This document shows, piece by piece, positions 32,414 through 42,057 of a stretch of DNA of 64,000 nt. The notes below the pieces were generated by a model. It worked only from the letters and a program-made list of their open reading frames with translations. It did not search any database and was not told the DNA's origin. The stretch is taken from NCBI RefSeq assembly GCF_014205795.1, contig NZ_JACHCN010000011.1:1-64000 (forward strand), written 5' to 3'. Each line of letters starts with the position of its first letter. Position 1 is the first letter of the stretch. A program made the position numbers and the translations under genes. Origin of the DNA: Rhodanobacter sp. MP7CTX1. Lineage in GTDB: Bacteria > Pseudomonadota > Gammaproteobacteria > Xanthomonadales > Rhodanobacteraceae.

Positions 32414-32863
32414 ATGGGCGAATCGCTGCTCCTGCGTCCCGCACGGCAGGACGATGCCGCGCAAATCGCAAGGCTAGCCGATGAGCTCGGCTATCCCTCG
32501 ACGACACAGGACATTGCCGCGCGCCTCACGACGCTGCTGCCACAGTCGCATCATCATGTGGTGGTGGCGCAAGGTGACGACGGACTGCTTGGCTGGATTG
32601 CCGTCGAGCGTCGGCTGACGCTGGAATCTGGTGAACGGATCGAGATTGTCGGCCTGGTAGTGAGTCCCATCGCCAGACGCGGCGGCATCGGGCAAGCCCT
32701 CGTGGCTGACGCCGAACGCTGGACGTTGGCGCAGGGTTTCGACTCTATCCTCGTGCGTTCCAATGTGGCGCGCGCCGAGTCACATCCGTTTTACGAGAGC
32801 CTGGGTTATGTCAGGCGCAAGACCCAGCATCTCTACAGCAAGCCGCTCGGTCAGGCTGGCTAG
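32414..32863 (+). CDS. GNAT-family N-acetyltransferase
   Basis: A 149-residue acetyltransferase with the GNAT fold. The acetyl-CoA-binding motif is VVSPIARRGGIGQALVADAERWT (R/Q-x-x-G-x-G/A equivalent around residues 76-98), followed by HPFYESLGYVRRKTQHLYSK. The N-terminal LLLRPARQDDAAQIARLADELGYP is typical. Substrate unknown. The stop codon TAG shares the palindrome CTAG with the stop of the converging MBL gene. Confidence 0.9.
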   Translation: MGESLLLRPARQDDAAQIARLADELGYPSTTQDIAARLTTLLPQSHHHVVVAQGDDGLLGWIAVERRLTLESGERIEIVGLVVSPIARRGGIGQALVADAERWTLAQGFDSILVRSNVARAESHPFYESLGYVRRKTQHLYSKPLGQAG

Positions 32864-33792
32864 CCGCGTTCCCGATCCAGCCACACTTCCAGGCCCTGGG
32901 CATTCAACTCGATATCCATGGCGAGCAACTGGTGCAGCGCGTCGCGGCCTTGCATCCAGCCATGAGCTTCGGCGCGGCTGGCGTAAAGCTCAGTAAGCGC
33001 GTCCGTCAGCGCGACATGCCGGTCCGGCTTGCCGTGTACCGAATGCGCCAGCGCGACCATCGCATCGATCTGCACGTGCAGGTCGGCGCCCAGCTTTTGA
33101 ACATCTTCAACGCGGTTGAAGTGGGTGAGGTACATGCCCGCCGGCTGCAGTGCCAGCAGCCGGTTGATCGAAGCATGCAGCGCTTCGGGATCGAACTGCA
33201 CCGGTGACGTGGTTGGCAGGATAAAGGGGCCCTTCGCCGTGTCGAATTCGCGATAGGACAGGCCAAATACATCGCCGGTAAAACACGCGTTCGCGCGAGC
33301 GTCATATACCGTGAGGTGATGCTTCGCGTGACCCGGCGTGTCGATGCAGCGCAACGGACGGCCGCCCAGATCCACCACGTGTCCATCCGTTGCCTCGATG
33401 ACGCGCTCGGATGGAATCGGCCGCAGCCTTCCATACGTCTGCTCCATCACCGCTTCGCCGTACACCGCGCTGGCGCCGGCCCACAATTGCGATGGGTCGA
33501 TCATGTGGCGTGCGCCGCGCGGATGCACCACCAAGGTCGCGTTCGGCAGGTTTGAAATCAGCTCGCCCGCACCGCCGGCATGATCCAGATGCACGTGGGT
33601 GAGGATCAGCCAGTCAACATCCGCCGGGGTGAGTCCTGCCGGTTCCAGTGCGGCCAGCATGCGCGGCACCGAATGGTTGGTACCGCAATCGATGAACGCG
33701 CCGCGCCCGTTCTCAACAATCAGGTACGCCGCGTCGAATTGCGGTCGCACGAAACCGGTGTCGATGGTGTGGATGCCGTGGCTGGTAGACAT
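32860..33792 (-). CDS. Metallo-beta-lactamase-fold hydrolase
   Basis: A 310-residue MBL-fold protein. The metal motif is H66-V-H68-L-D70-H71 followed by AGGAGEL. Further ligands are probably the H in DTPGHAKHHLTVYD and a later His in MYLTHFN. The pattern GFVRPQFDAAYLIVENGRGAFIDCGTN at the N-terminus is typical of glyoxalase II-like subfamilies. Function unknown. The start ATG at 33792 (MSTSHGIHTIDTGFV) is preferred over a longer frame to 33840. It converges on the GNAT gene with a shared CTAG stop. Confidence 0.88.
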   Translation of the reverse strand: MSTSHGIHTIDTGFVRPQFDAAYLIVENGRGAFIDCGTNHSVPRMLAALEPAGLTPADVDWLILTHVHLDHAGGAGELISNLPNATLVVHPRGARHMIDPSQLWAGASAVYGEAVMEQTYGRLRPIPSERVIEATDGHVVDLGGRPLRCIDTPGHAKHHLTVYDARANACFTGDVFGLSYREFDTAKGPFILPTTSPVQFDPEALHASINRLLALQPAGMYLTHFNRVEDVQKLGADLHVQIDAMVALAHSVHGKPDRHVALTDALTELYASRAEAHGWMQGRDALHQLLAMDIELNAQGLEVWLDRERG

Positions 33793-33897
33793 GCTGTCTC
33801 GCGGTGCTCCCGTTCGTGATGCAAATCCGCGCTGACTCATCCAGCGCGGATTCGATCTAGTGAGGATACCAAGTGCCCACTCAAGCGCCCACTTGAG

Positions 33898-34599
33898 TCA
33901 CTCCGCCGTATCGACGAGCACCAGTTCCGCATCCTCCAGCGCCTTCACCCGCAGTACGGATTCATTGCGGATGGCGGCGCCATCGCGCGCATCGAGCTTG
34001 ACGCCGTTGATTTCGATGCTGCCCTTGGCCGGCACCAGGTAGCCATAGCGGCCGTCAGTCAGTGTGTACTCGGTTGTCTCGCCGGCCTTCAGGGTGGCGC
34101 CGAGTACGCGGGCATTGGTGCGCAAGGGGAGGGCGTCGGCGTCTTCCTTGAAACCGCTGGCCAGCGCCACGAAGCGGCCGGAGCGATCGCCCACCGGGAA
34201 CGACCTTTCACCCCATGACGGTGGCTTGCCCTGTTCGTCCGGAATGATCCAGATCTGGAAGATGCGCGTGGTACCTGGTTCGAGGTTGAATTCGCTGTGG
34301 GTGATACCGCTGCCGGCACTCATCACCTGCACGTCGCCAGCCGCGGTGCGCCCTTCGTTGCCAAGGCTGTCACGGTGGGTGATCGCACCCTCGCGAACAT
34401 AGGTAATGATCTCCATGTTTGCATGTGCATGCGGCGGAAAGCCGGTTTGCGACGCAATCGTGTCGTCGTTCCACACACGCAGCGCGCCCCAGCCCATGCG
34501 CCTGGCGTCGTTGTAACTGGCAAACGAGAAATGATGTTTGGCGTTGAGCCAGCCGTGGTCGGCTCCACCCAGGCTGTCAAAAGATCGGCGTTCAATCAT
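33898..34599 (-). CDS. Pirin family protein (cupin, YhaK/YhhW-like)
   Basis: A 233-residue bicupin protein. The N-terminal pirin domain shows FGALRVWNDDTIASQTGFPPHAHANMEIITYVREGAITHRDSLGNEG-type sequence with metal-binding histidines at HAHANME and later H and E residues, and the C-terminal cupin carries ITHSEFN. E. coli YhhW has quercetinase activity; others are stress or redox-linked. Start ATG at 34599 has GGAGAACC upstream. Stands alone. Confidence 0.92.
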   Translation of the reverse strand: MIERRSFDSLGGADHGWLNAKHHFSFASYNDARRMGWGALRVWNDDTIASQTGFPPHAHANMEIITYVREGAITHRDSLGNEGRTAAGDVQVMSAGSGITHSEFNLEPGTTRIFQIWIIPDEQGKPPSWGERSFPVGDRSGRFVALASGFKEDADALPLRTNARVLGATLKAGETTEYTLTDGRYGYLVPAKGSIEINGVKLDARDGAAIRNESVLRVKALEDAELVLVDTAE

Positions 34600-34791
34600 G
34601 AGGGTTCTCCGGTACGCGCATCGCGCCATCATCGGCGCCTGACTCAACAATGTAGTGGGGGGCGGTACGTACTTAAACGGGCCTCAAGGAAACGGATTGT
34701 TGCCCAATCGGCATGATTCGAAGGTTTGTGCCAAGACATCGGATAATCCGATAGACAGGAAAAGCACTTGGCACCCTCATCCTCCGGCAGA

Positions 34792-36753
34792 TCAATAGTT
34801 CAGGTGCAGATTCAACAGATGCAGGCTGAAGGCAAACCAGATCATGGCGAAACAGGCGAGCACCAGGGCCGCGCTATTCAATTTACGCCACCAGCCACCG
34901 CGCTCGTGCCAGGCATGGAAGGCGTTCATGACCGCCGCAAACGTGCCGATGACCGCCAGTACGCCAACCAGTTGGATCAGCCGCAGTGTGACGTCGAAGC
35001 GGTCGTTGGCATTTGCGGCGCTATCGTCAAATCGCATAACGACGAACCACCAGCCAGCAGCGAATAGAAGGCTCACTATCGCGGCAACACGGCTCCATCG
35101 ATACCAGCGCCGCGCAGGGTTCTGGAGCGCAAAGGGCTTCCCGCAGCGACGACGTACCACGCTGGCGATCGGCCACAGTAGCGCCGTCAGCAGGAAAACG
35201 AGCAGCGAGGCGAATAGCAGTGGCAAGTTCCAAGCGGCCGAGTTCCAGCCGGTTACCGGTATCCAAACGGCGACCGGTGAGGCTTCATCGACGGATATCC
35301 AGCGCGGCTTGCCGTTTTGCATCAGAGCGCCCAGGTGGCTGCCGCTGACGTCATCCAGCCAGATAAACGGCTTCACCTCGCGCCAGTGCCTCGGCTCTCC
35401 GGCAAGATCCTTGAAGGACGGCGTGATCAAGGTGCCATCCGCTGCCATCCGGACCTGCGCTTGCACCAGGTTCCCGAGGGATAAAAAGTTGTCGAACGAG
35501 GCACGGCTGGACACGTAACGGCCAACCAGTAGCGCACCGTGCTCGCGCGCCGTGGCCAGGGTCGGTTGGGGCAGTTGCGGCAGGGCCGGGAAATAGCGAT
35601 CGGTGAAGCCGTCGAGCAGCTGTCTGCGCAGGCCGCCGTCCTTGTCTCCGTCAACAGACACGAAGACGCCGACGTTTTGCTGCAGGAACAGCATCATGTT
35701 GCTGTGGAACAGCTCGGTGTCGCCAGCGTGACCGATGATCGTCTGGCCGTTGCGATCCATGTGGTAGAAGCCGAGCGCTATCGGCAGCAGCCCGGGTATC
35801 GCATAGTGCGTGAACTCATGCATCTGCTTGGCCGTCTCCGGCCGCAGAATCTGCACATTGTCGTAGTGGCCGTTCTGCAGCTGCGCGATCATGAAGCGCG
35901 CCATGTCTTCGCCACTTACCGACATACCACCGGCTACATCGGGTATGACCAGTTCGAAGGGTTTGGGCGGTGTAGTGGCCGACGCGTAGCTCTGGGCCAT
36001 ATCCGCTTTGAGGGTGGTCGGCAACGGCTGACGGAACGTCGCGTGCTGCATTCCCAGCGGCTGAAAAATGTGCTGCTCGATGTATTCATCGAATGGCTGG
36101 CCCGACACGCGCTGCACGATATAGCCGGCCAGTGCGGCGCCGTAGTTGGAGTAGGCCGAGACTTCGCCTGCCGGAAAGACGCGTGCGGGCACCCATTCCT
36201 TCAGCCAGGTCTCATTGCTCATCGGCAAGGCCACATCGCCAGAGAACAGGTTCTTTGCTGTTTCCTCGAAGCCGGCCGTGTGCGTCATCAGGTCACGCAA
36301 CGTGATCGGCTTGCCGTCGCGCGGCGGTATCGCGAAATCGAGATACTGGTTGATATCCCCATCCAGATTGAGCTTGCCCTGCTCGACCAGCTGCATGACC
36401 GCCGTCCACAAGAAGGTCTTGGAGATCGAGCCGGGGCGAAACAACGTGCTGGCTGGATTAACGGACTTTTTCGCCGCCACATCGGCGTAACCGTAACCCT
36501 TGGATACGAGAATCTGACCGTCCTTCACGACGACGACGACGGCACCCGCGAGATTGTTCTTGCGCAGTGCATAGGGGAACAGACCATCCAGCCAGGCCCC
36601 CGCATCCGCGGCGCTCAGCTCGTGGCTGCCGATCGTGATCGGAACAATGGGCTTGGACTCAGGCAGCGGGTTGATTTGAATTTGCGCTGTGCCGTTGGCG
36701 GCAAACAGCGAGAGGCCAGCTGACAGGAGAGTGCAGACGAAGCGTTTCAACAC
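34792..36753 (-). CDS. Class C beta-lactamase-type serine hydrolase with C-terminal membrane domain
   Basis: A predicted 653-residue secreted or membrane enzyme. A signal peptide (LKRFVCTLLSAGLSLFAANGTAQ) is followed by the serine hydrolase domain with S109-I-S-K112 (RPGSISKTF), Y201-S-N203 and a HAG motif (IIGHAGD) as the third element. An uncharacterised middle domain is followed by about four hydrophobic segments from residue 500 onward. This arrangement occurs in esterases and D-amino-acid peptidase relatives of unknown substrate. The GTG start at 36753 is favoured by GGGAG six bases upstream; a GTG at 36765 is the alternative. Confidence 0.88.
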   Translation of the reverse strand: MLKRFVCTLLSAGLSLFAANGTAQIQINPLPESKPIVPITIGSHELSAADAGAWLDGLFPYALRKNNLAGAVVVVVKDGQILVSKGYGYADVAAKKSVNPASTLFRPGSISKTFLWTAVMQLVEQGKLNLDGDINQYLDFAIPPRDGKPITLRDLMTHTAGFEETAKNLFSGDVALPMSNETWLKEWVPARVFPAGEVSAYSNYGAALAGYIVQRVSGQPFDEYIEQHIFQPLGMQHATFRQPLPTTLKADMAQSYASATTPPKPFELVIPDVAGGMSVSGEDMARFMIAQLQNGHYDNVQILRPETAKQMHEFTHYAIPGLLPIALGFYHMDRNGQTIIGHAGDTELFHSNMMLFLQQNVGVFVSVDGDKDGGLRRQLLDGFTDRYFPALPQLPQPTLATAREHGALLVGRYVSSRASFDNFLSLGNLVQAQVRMAADGTLITPSFKDLAGEPRHWREVKPFIWLDDVSGSHLGALMQNGKPRWISVDEASPVAVWIPVTGWNSAAWNLPLLFASLLVFLLTALLWPIASVVRRRCGKPFALQNPARRWYRWSRVAAIVSLLFAAGWWFVVMRFDDSAANANDRFDVTLRLIQLVGVLAVIGTFAAVMNAFHAWHERGGWWRKLNSAALVLACFAMIWFAFSLHLLNLHLNY

Positions 36754-36872
36754 AGGAACTCCCACGATGACCGGTCGATCGCCAGGGGCGGCAATGCAAC
36801 TGTGGAATCCTACAGCAGCTTCGCGAAACCCGTCATTTCAGCTGAGGCTCAAGTGAGCCATGCGGCGTTCGC

Positions 36873-37880
36873 TCACCACTGCAACATGATCTTGCCGATA
36901 TGTGCGCTGCTCTCCATCAGTGCGTGTGCCTTCGCCGCTTCGGCAGCGGGGAACACTTGATGAATGACCGGACGCACCCTTCCGCTTTCCAGCAGGGGCC
37001 AGATCTTTGCGTGCAGCTGATAGGCGATCGCCCCTTTGAAGGCGACTGATCGCGCGCGCAGGGTAGAGCCGGTGACGGTAAGGCGGCGGCGCATGATCAA
37101 CGACGCATCGATACCGGCCTTGTTGCCACCGAGTGTGGCAATGAAAACCAGCCGGCCACCTTCGGCGAGCGCATTGAGTTCACGCGGCACGTAGTCGCCA
37201 GCCACCATGTCGAGAATCACATCCACGCCACGACCATCGGTGTGGCGCTTCACTTCTTCCACGAAATCCTGGTTGCGATAGTTGATCGCAATGGCGCCGA
37301 GCTTCTCGCATGCGGCGCACTTCTCCGCGTTGCCGGCGGTAGCGAACACGCGATGACCCAAGGTGTGTGCGAGCTGGATGGCGGTGACGCCGATACCGCT
37401 GGAGCCGCCCTGCACCAAGAGGGATTCGTCGGCACCGCCTTCGCCGTGGCCCAGCTGGCCGCGATCGAATACGTTGCTCCATACGGTGAAGTAATTCTCC
37501 GGTAGTGCAGCGGCCTCGATCATCGAAAAACCGACAGGGACGGGCAGGCATTGCGCCAGTGGCGCCACGACATACTCGGCATAGCCGCCGCCCGTCAGCA
37601 GCGCGCACACCGCGTCGCCACGGCGCAATCCGAACGGGTTGTTGCCGCCCAGGTCGCCATCGATCAGTTCACCGGCAACCTCCAGCCCCGGCAGATCGGA
37701 GGCTCCCGGCGGCGGCGCATAGTTGCCCTGGCGCTGAAACACATCCGGCCGATTGACTCCGGCCGCCGCTACCTTGATCAGCACTTCGTCAGCACCCGGC
37801 TTTGGAATCGTCCGAGAGGTCAGCTTCAATACATCCGGATCGCCGGGCTGGGTGATCTCGATGGCTTGCATGGTGGACAT
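36873..37880 (-). CDS. NAD(P)H:quinone oxidoreductase, zeta-crystallin/PIG3-like
   Basis: A 335-residue zinc-free medium-chain dehydrogenase. N-terminal MQAIEITQPGDPDVLKL is typical of TP53I3/PIG3-like quinone oxidoreductases. GVNRPDVFQRQGNYAPPPGASD and the nucleotide-binding segment GGSSGIGVTAIQLAHTLG follow. It reduces quinones with NADPH in characterised members. GGAGCACG lies ten bases before the ATG at 37880. A second ATG three codons on is also possible. Confidence 0.9.
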   Translation of the reverse strand: MSTMQAIEITQPGDPDVLKLTSRTIPKPGADEVLIKVAAAGVNRPDVFQRQGNYAPPPGASDLPGLEVAGELIDGDLGGNNPFGLRRGDAVCALLTGGGYAEYVVAPLAQCLPVPVGFSMIEAAALPENYFTVWSNVFDRGQLGHGEGGADESLLVQGGSSGIGVTAIQLAHTLGHRVFATAGNAEKCAACEKLGAIAINYRNQDFVEEVKRHTDGRGVDVILDMVAGDYVPRELNALAEGGRLVFIATLGGNKAGIDASLIMRRRLTVTGSTLRARSVAFKGAIAYQLHAKIWPLLESGRVRPVIHQVFPAAEAAKAHALMESSAHIGKIMLQW

Positions 37881-38098
37881 CGTGGTCGTGCTCCGGCTGG
37901 TCAGTGATTCGCGCGGCTCGATCGGGATTGAGCGCACGGCTTTTCTGGTTTCACCCCGCGGCGGAACTCCTCGTCAGGGGGCGATATTTACCGCGAAGAC
38001 ACTCACCCCGAGACGCGGCGCCTTGAGGTGCTGAGTATGGTGTATTTCTGGGTGAGTCACCGGTGACAGGCACACAGGCTGTGGCAATGGACCTTCCT

Positions 38099-39097
38099 TC
38101 AGTCGCCCACAGGCCGTCGCCATCGTTGCGGTGTCTGTCCTTCCCACTGTCGGAACGCACGGGTGAACGAGTTGAGTTCCTCGAAGCCGAGCAGGAACGC
38201 GATCTCGCCGGTGTCCAGGTCGGTGGCGTCGAGCAGGTGCCGAGCGGTGTCGCGGCGCACCTGGTTCAGCACGTCCTGATAGCTGGTCCCCATCTCACTG
38301 AGCCGCCGCTGAAGCGTGCGTGGGCTGAGCTGCAGGACACTGGCGATTTCCGCCATTCGCTGGGGTTCGCCGCGCATGCCGCGCGCCAGCACGTGACGAA
38401 CCTGATCGTGCAGGGTGAGACTCTCATTCTGTTCGCGCAATGCGCTTTCAAGCGACGGCATCAGCGTGGCCAGTCGGTCTTCGCTGTAGCTGAGAAAAGG
38501 CCGGGCCAGATCGCCCTGATCGAACACCAGTCGATCCTGCCCGGCGTTGAACCGCACTTCGCCACCGAAGTGGTACGAGTACATGCCGGTATGCTGCGTG
38601 CGACGGGTAAGTTCCACGCGTCGCGGCACGACCCGCTCGCCGACACCGCGCTGCGCCAGGGCCAACATGGATGCAAAGATGGCATCGATCAGCAACGGCG
38701 GGGCATGTCCCTCAGCGAGCATCCAGCGGAAGCTTATGGCCGCCACGCCGCCTTCATTTTCGACACTGATGTCCTCCGGGCAGGTCAGCCGTTTGTAGCG
38801 GGCAAGCTTTTGCAACGCGTCGCCGAGATTGGCTGAATGCAGCGCGGCCATCGACGCAACGTCGCTGATTTCCGACAGCGTTGCCGCACCGATGCGCAGC
38901 CCGAGCGCCGGATCGTCGCTCGCCGCCTCGATCGCCCGCCACAACGCAAAGTACTGTGCCGTGGTGAGCGTGGCACGCGCTTGCGTGACCAGTTCGGGCG
39001 GAAGCATGGCCTGTTGCAAGATCGCCCGTGCGTCGAGTCCCTGCGCGGCAATCCGGTCGAACAGGCTGCGACTCAGTGGGATGTGGTCGGTTTTCAT
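38099..39097 (-). CDS. AraC-family transcriptional regulator (OruR/ArgR-type arabinose-binding-domain group)
   Basis: A 332-residue regulator. The N-terminal two-thirds is the PF12625-like ligand domain; the C-terminal about 100 residues hold two helix-turn-helix motifs, including MAEIASVLQLSPRTLQRRLSEMGTSYQDVLNQVRRDTARHLL and IAFLLGFEELNSFTRAFRQWEGQTPQRWR. Relatives activate catabolic or lipase genes. It lies head-to-tail with the SDR gene upstream on the same strand (39126-40016), a likely target. The ATG at 39097 is preferred to longer starts. Confidence 0.92.
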   Translation of the reverse strand: MKTDHIPLSRSLFDRIAAQGLDARAILQQAMLPPELVTQARATLTTAQYFALWRAIEAASDDPALGLRIGAATLSEISDVASMAALHSANLGDALQKLARYKRLTCPEDISVENEGGVAAISFRWMLAEGHAPPLLIDAIFASMLALAQRGVGERVVPRRVELTRRTQHTGMYSYHFGGEVRFNAGQDRLVFDQGDLARPFLSYSEDRLATLMPSLESALREQNESLTLHDQVRHVLARGMRGEPQRMAEIASVLQLSPRTLQRRLSEMGTSYQDVLNQVRRDTARHLLDATDLDTGEIAFLLGFEELNSFTRAFRQWEGQTPQRWRRPVGD

Positions 39098-39125
39098 ACC
39101 GTGGCCTTTATCGCAGGCACGCTGG

Positions 39126-40016
39126 TCAGGGCTGTTTGAGCAGAAGTGATTCCAGTTTCCGTCGATTGGCTTCGAGGGTTTCCGGTGTGCTGTCAAAGTC
39201 CGTCGACAGGCTGAGCGTACGCCACTTGGCGTCCTCGGCGGCCATGAGTTTCAGTTGCTGCTCGGCCATGAACACCGCGTCGGCACCGAGCAGCAGGCGC
39301 AACGGCGGCTGGGCTTCGCTGGCTATGGATAGCAGCGCCTGCGCGGCCTTCGCCGGGTCGCCGGGCTGCTGGCCGTTGTGACTGCGCCGGTAATCAACCA
39401 GTGCGCCCACCGTGCTGGCGTAGTCCTCGCCCGGGTCCTTGATGCTCATGGAAGAACCTGCCCAGTCAGTGCGAAAGCCACCCGGTTCGACCAGGGTGAC
39501 GTAGATACCGAGCGGACGAACTTCCTTCGTCAGTACCTCGGAAAACCCCTCGACGGCCCACTTGGCGGACTGGTAAGCCGCAAGGCCGGGTGCACCCGTG
39601 CGGCCACCAATGGATGAGAACTGGAGAATGCGGCCAGCGCGCTGGCCACGCATGACGGGCAAGGCAGCACGCGTGACATTGACCACGCCGAAGAAATTGG
39701 TCTCCATCTGCGCGCGAAAATCCGCTTCGTCCATCTCCTCGAATGCCGCGAGATTGCCGTAGCCGGCGTTGTTGACCAGTACGTCGAGCCGGCCGAAGGT
39801 ATCTACCGCGGTTTGAACGGCGGCCTGCGCAGCCGATGCGTCGGTGACATCCAGCGCCACGGTGCTTACCTTGTCGCCGTACTGCTCTTTCAGATAAGCG
39901 AGCTGGGCGGGGTCGCGGGCTGTCGCGACCAGTGAGTGACCGGCGGCAAGCACCGCTTCTGAAAGGGCCTTGCCAAAGCCGCGCGAGCTACCGGTGATAA
40001 GCCAGATCTGGGACAT
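39126..40016 (-). CDS. Short-chain dehydrogenase/reductase
   Basis: A 296-residue classical SDR. The NAD(P) motif is TGSSRGFGKAL (residues 8-18), then NNAGYGN, and the catalytic S and YxxxK in FSSIGGRTGAPGLAAYQSAKWAVEGFSEVL. The C-terminal 60 residues resemble the group of retinol dehydrogenase-like SDRs common in proteobacteria. AAGGAGA lies six bases before the ATG at 40016. Substrate unknown. The AraC regulator follows 28 bases downstream of its stop. Confidence 0.93.
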   Translation of the reverse strand: MSQIWLITGSSRGFGKALSEAVLAAGHSLVATARDPAQLAYLKEQYGDKVSTVALDVTDASAAQAAVQTAVDTFGRLDVLVNNAGYGNLAAFEEMDEADFRAQMETNFFGVVNVTRAALPVMRGQRAGRILQFSSIGGRTGAPGLAAYQSAKWAVEGFSEVLTKEVRPLGIYVTLVEPGGFRTDWAGSSMSIKDPGEDYASTVGALVDYRRSHNGQQPGDPAKAAQALLSIASEAQPPLRLLLGADAVFMAEQQLKLMAAEDAKWRTLSLSTDFDSTPETLEANRRKLESLLLKQP

Positions 40017-40210
40017 GGGAGTCTCCTTGTGCGTTGTCATGGTGATGGCCCGGGAGGGCCACTTCAGGACACGACTGTAGGCGCCATGTCGCATGACAAA
40101 AAATCCGATCGCGCCAAAAGTGCGGCGAAAGGGAACGCATCGAGATACCGGCTTGGGCGGCCGGCTCCCTACTCAGGAGTCGAATGTTCGTCTGAGCCTA
40201 CCGCCGACAC

Positions 40211-41791
40211 TCACCAGTCGGTGGGTCGATAGTCTTTCAGGAATTGCCCCCACACGTGCTCGCCACTGTTGATGCCGCTGATGATCGGATCGACGATGCG
40301 GGCGGCGCCATCGATGATGTCAAGCGGTGGGTGGAAGCGCTCTTCGATGACTTTGCGTGCAGCCAGCTCCGCGGGATCTTCGTCGGTCACCCAACCGGTA
40401 TCGACACTGTTCATGTGGATGCCGTCGTTGTGATAGTCCGTCGCGGCCGTGCGCGTCATCATGTTCAGCGCGGCCTTGGCCATGTTCGTATGCGGGTGCC
40501 GGGTGGTCTTGAAGCTGCGATAGAACTGCCCCTCCATCGCCGACACGTTGACGATGTGCTTGTCGCGATCGGGCGTGCGCAGCATCAGCGGCTTGAGGCG
40601 TGCGTTGATGATGAACGGCGCGATCGCATTCACCAATTGCACTTCCAGCAATTCGACGGACGATACCTCGGCCATCAGCAGCCGCCAGGAGTTGCGCCCG
40701 CGCAGGTCGACCTGCTGCAGATCCTGGTCGAGCCGACCTTCGGGGAACAGGTGGCTTTGCGCCAGCAATTCTTCGGGCAGCAGCGGTACCTGCGACAGTT
40801 CGGCGGCGCGGGTCAGGCCGGGGACTTTCGAGCTATGACCCGTGAGCGCCATCGCGGGGGCGTCCGCTTCAGGCAGGATGTGCGAGGTGCGCAGCCCCTC
40901 ATAGTGGCCGACCAGCTGGCGCACGTGTTCCGGCACATCGTGCAGCGACGCCGTTTCGCCGTCCATCATGTGCGCGTAGAAATCCGGCGGACGGCGCACC
41001 GTCTGGCAAGCGTTGTTGATGATGAAGTCAAGGCGCGGCCGGGTGGCGATCAGCTCCTGGCAGAAAGCTTCCACGCTGGGTGTGTGGCGCAGGTCCAGAC
41101 CGTAGATCTGCAGCCGATGGCCCCAGTCACCGAAGTCAGCTTCCTCGGCGTAACGCGCAGCCGAGTCGCGCGGAAATCGTGTGGTGACGATCAGTTCGGC
41201 ACCTGCGCGCAGCAGCTTCAGGCCTGCCTGATAGCCGATCTTCACGCGACCGCCCGTCAGCAGCGCGACGCGGCCGCGCAGGTCCACCAGCTCGGTGCGC
41301 TTGGCGTAGTTGAACGCGGCACAGGTGGGACAAAGCTGGTCGTAGAAAAAATGGATCGCCGAGTACTTCTGCTTGCACACGTAGCAATGCTGGGGCTCGA
41401 TCGACTCGCGCGGCTGCACGTCATCGGTGCCGCGATCGGCGTCGTGCGGCTCGAAACCCTGCGGCGCAAACACATTCGGCGTGGTGAACACCGGCTTGCG
41501 GCGCAAGGCGCGGATGCCGGTCTGGTGCAGTACCTCGTCGTCGGCTCGCACCTGGGCCGCGTTGCGCGCCTTTTCGGCGGCTTTCAATTTCAACCGGCGG
41601 GCGACAGGATCGGGGTGATACACCTGCGCCACCGCCTGGTGCAGACGCTCACGGTCCTGCGCAGGCAGCCGATCCAGTAGCTGCCGGTCGGATGCCACCG
41701 ACTCAAGCAAGTCGAGCGCGGCGTGCAGACGTTTCTGCAGTGCGAGGTCCGCATCGTCGGTTGGCTGTGGGGTGGCGTGGGTGTTCGTCAA
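40211..41791 (-). CDS. Atypical SDR protein with embedded CxxC-CxxC zinc site and no catalytic Tyr
   Basis: A predicted 526-residue protein. The N-terminal 130 residues are helical and charged. A probable zinc site follows, C136-x2-C139 and C154-x2-C157 (CYVCKQKYS...CPTCAAF), then an SDR-like domain (about 170-500). The nucleotide motif is altered to TGGRVKIG, and NNAC replaces NNAG. The catalytic block has S417 and K439, but the YxxxK Tyr position is T435 (HTNMAKAALNM). Oxidoreductase activity is therefore doubtful or differently catalysed. No ATG lies in frame near the start; TTG at 41791 is chosen, TTG at 41869 is possible. Confidence 0.82.
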   Translation of the reverse strand: MTNTHATPQPTDDADLALQKRLHAALDLLESVASDRQLLDRLPAQDRERLHQAVAQVYHPDPVARRLKLKAAEKARNAAQVRADDEVLHQTGIRALRRKPVFTTPNVFAPQGFEPHDADRGTDDVQPRESIEPQHCYVCKQKYSAIHFFYDQLCPTCAAFNYAKRTELVDLRGRVALLTGGRVKIGYQAGLKLLRAGAELIVTTRFPRDSAARYAEEADFGDWGHRLQIYGLDLRHTPSVEAFCQELIATRPRLDFIINNACQTVRRPPDFYAHMMDGETASLHDVPEHVRQLVGHYEGLRTSHILPEADAPAMALTGHSSKVPGLTRAAELSQVPLLPEELLAQSHLFPEGRLDQDLQQVDLRGRNSWRLLMAEVSSVELLEVQLVNAIAPFIINARLKPLMLRTPDRDKHIVNVSAMEGQFYRSFKTTRHPHTNMAKAALNMMTRTAATDYHNDGIHMNSVDTGWVTDEDPAELAARKVIEERFHPPLDIIDGAARIVDPIISGINSGEHVWGQFLKDYRPTDW

Positions 41792-42057
41792 AGGTGTTAT
41801 CCGTCGTCGGGTAGGGGAGCGCGGGGACGCTTCCGCTGCATGCGGTGAGCCGTCGGCGCACGTCGCCAACCCGCTATTTTGCCTGTTTTGGGTGCCTTTC
41901 GGGGATTGCGGCGCACCAGCGTTAGCGGCCGTCGGCCGTTTATCCTCCCCTGAAGCCGCGACGGAGTTCGGTTACTGGTATCTGGAGCACACTTTCAAAG
42001 CAGACGGAATGCGATCTTGAAGCCGAAGTTGTCCAGGCTGGATGACGCGGGTCCAAG

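Noticed and set aside
40244..41680. 478-codon plus-strand frame opposite the SDR gene
   Set aside because: The minus strand encodes a recognisable SDR domain with CxxC pairs; the plus frame is a His/Arg-rich shadow.
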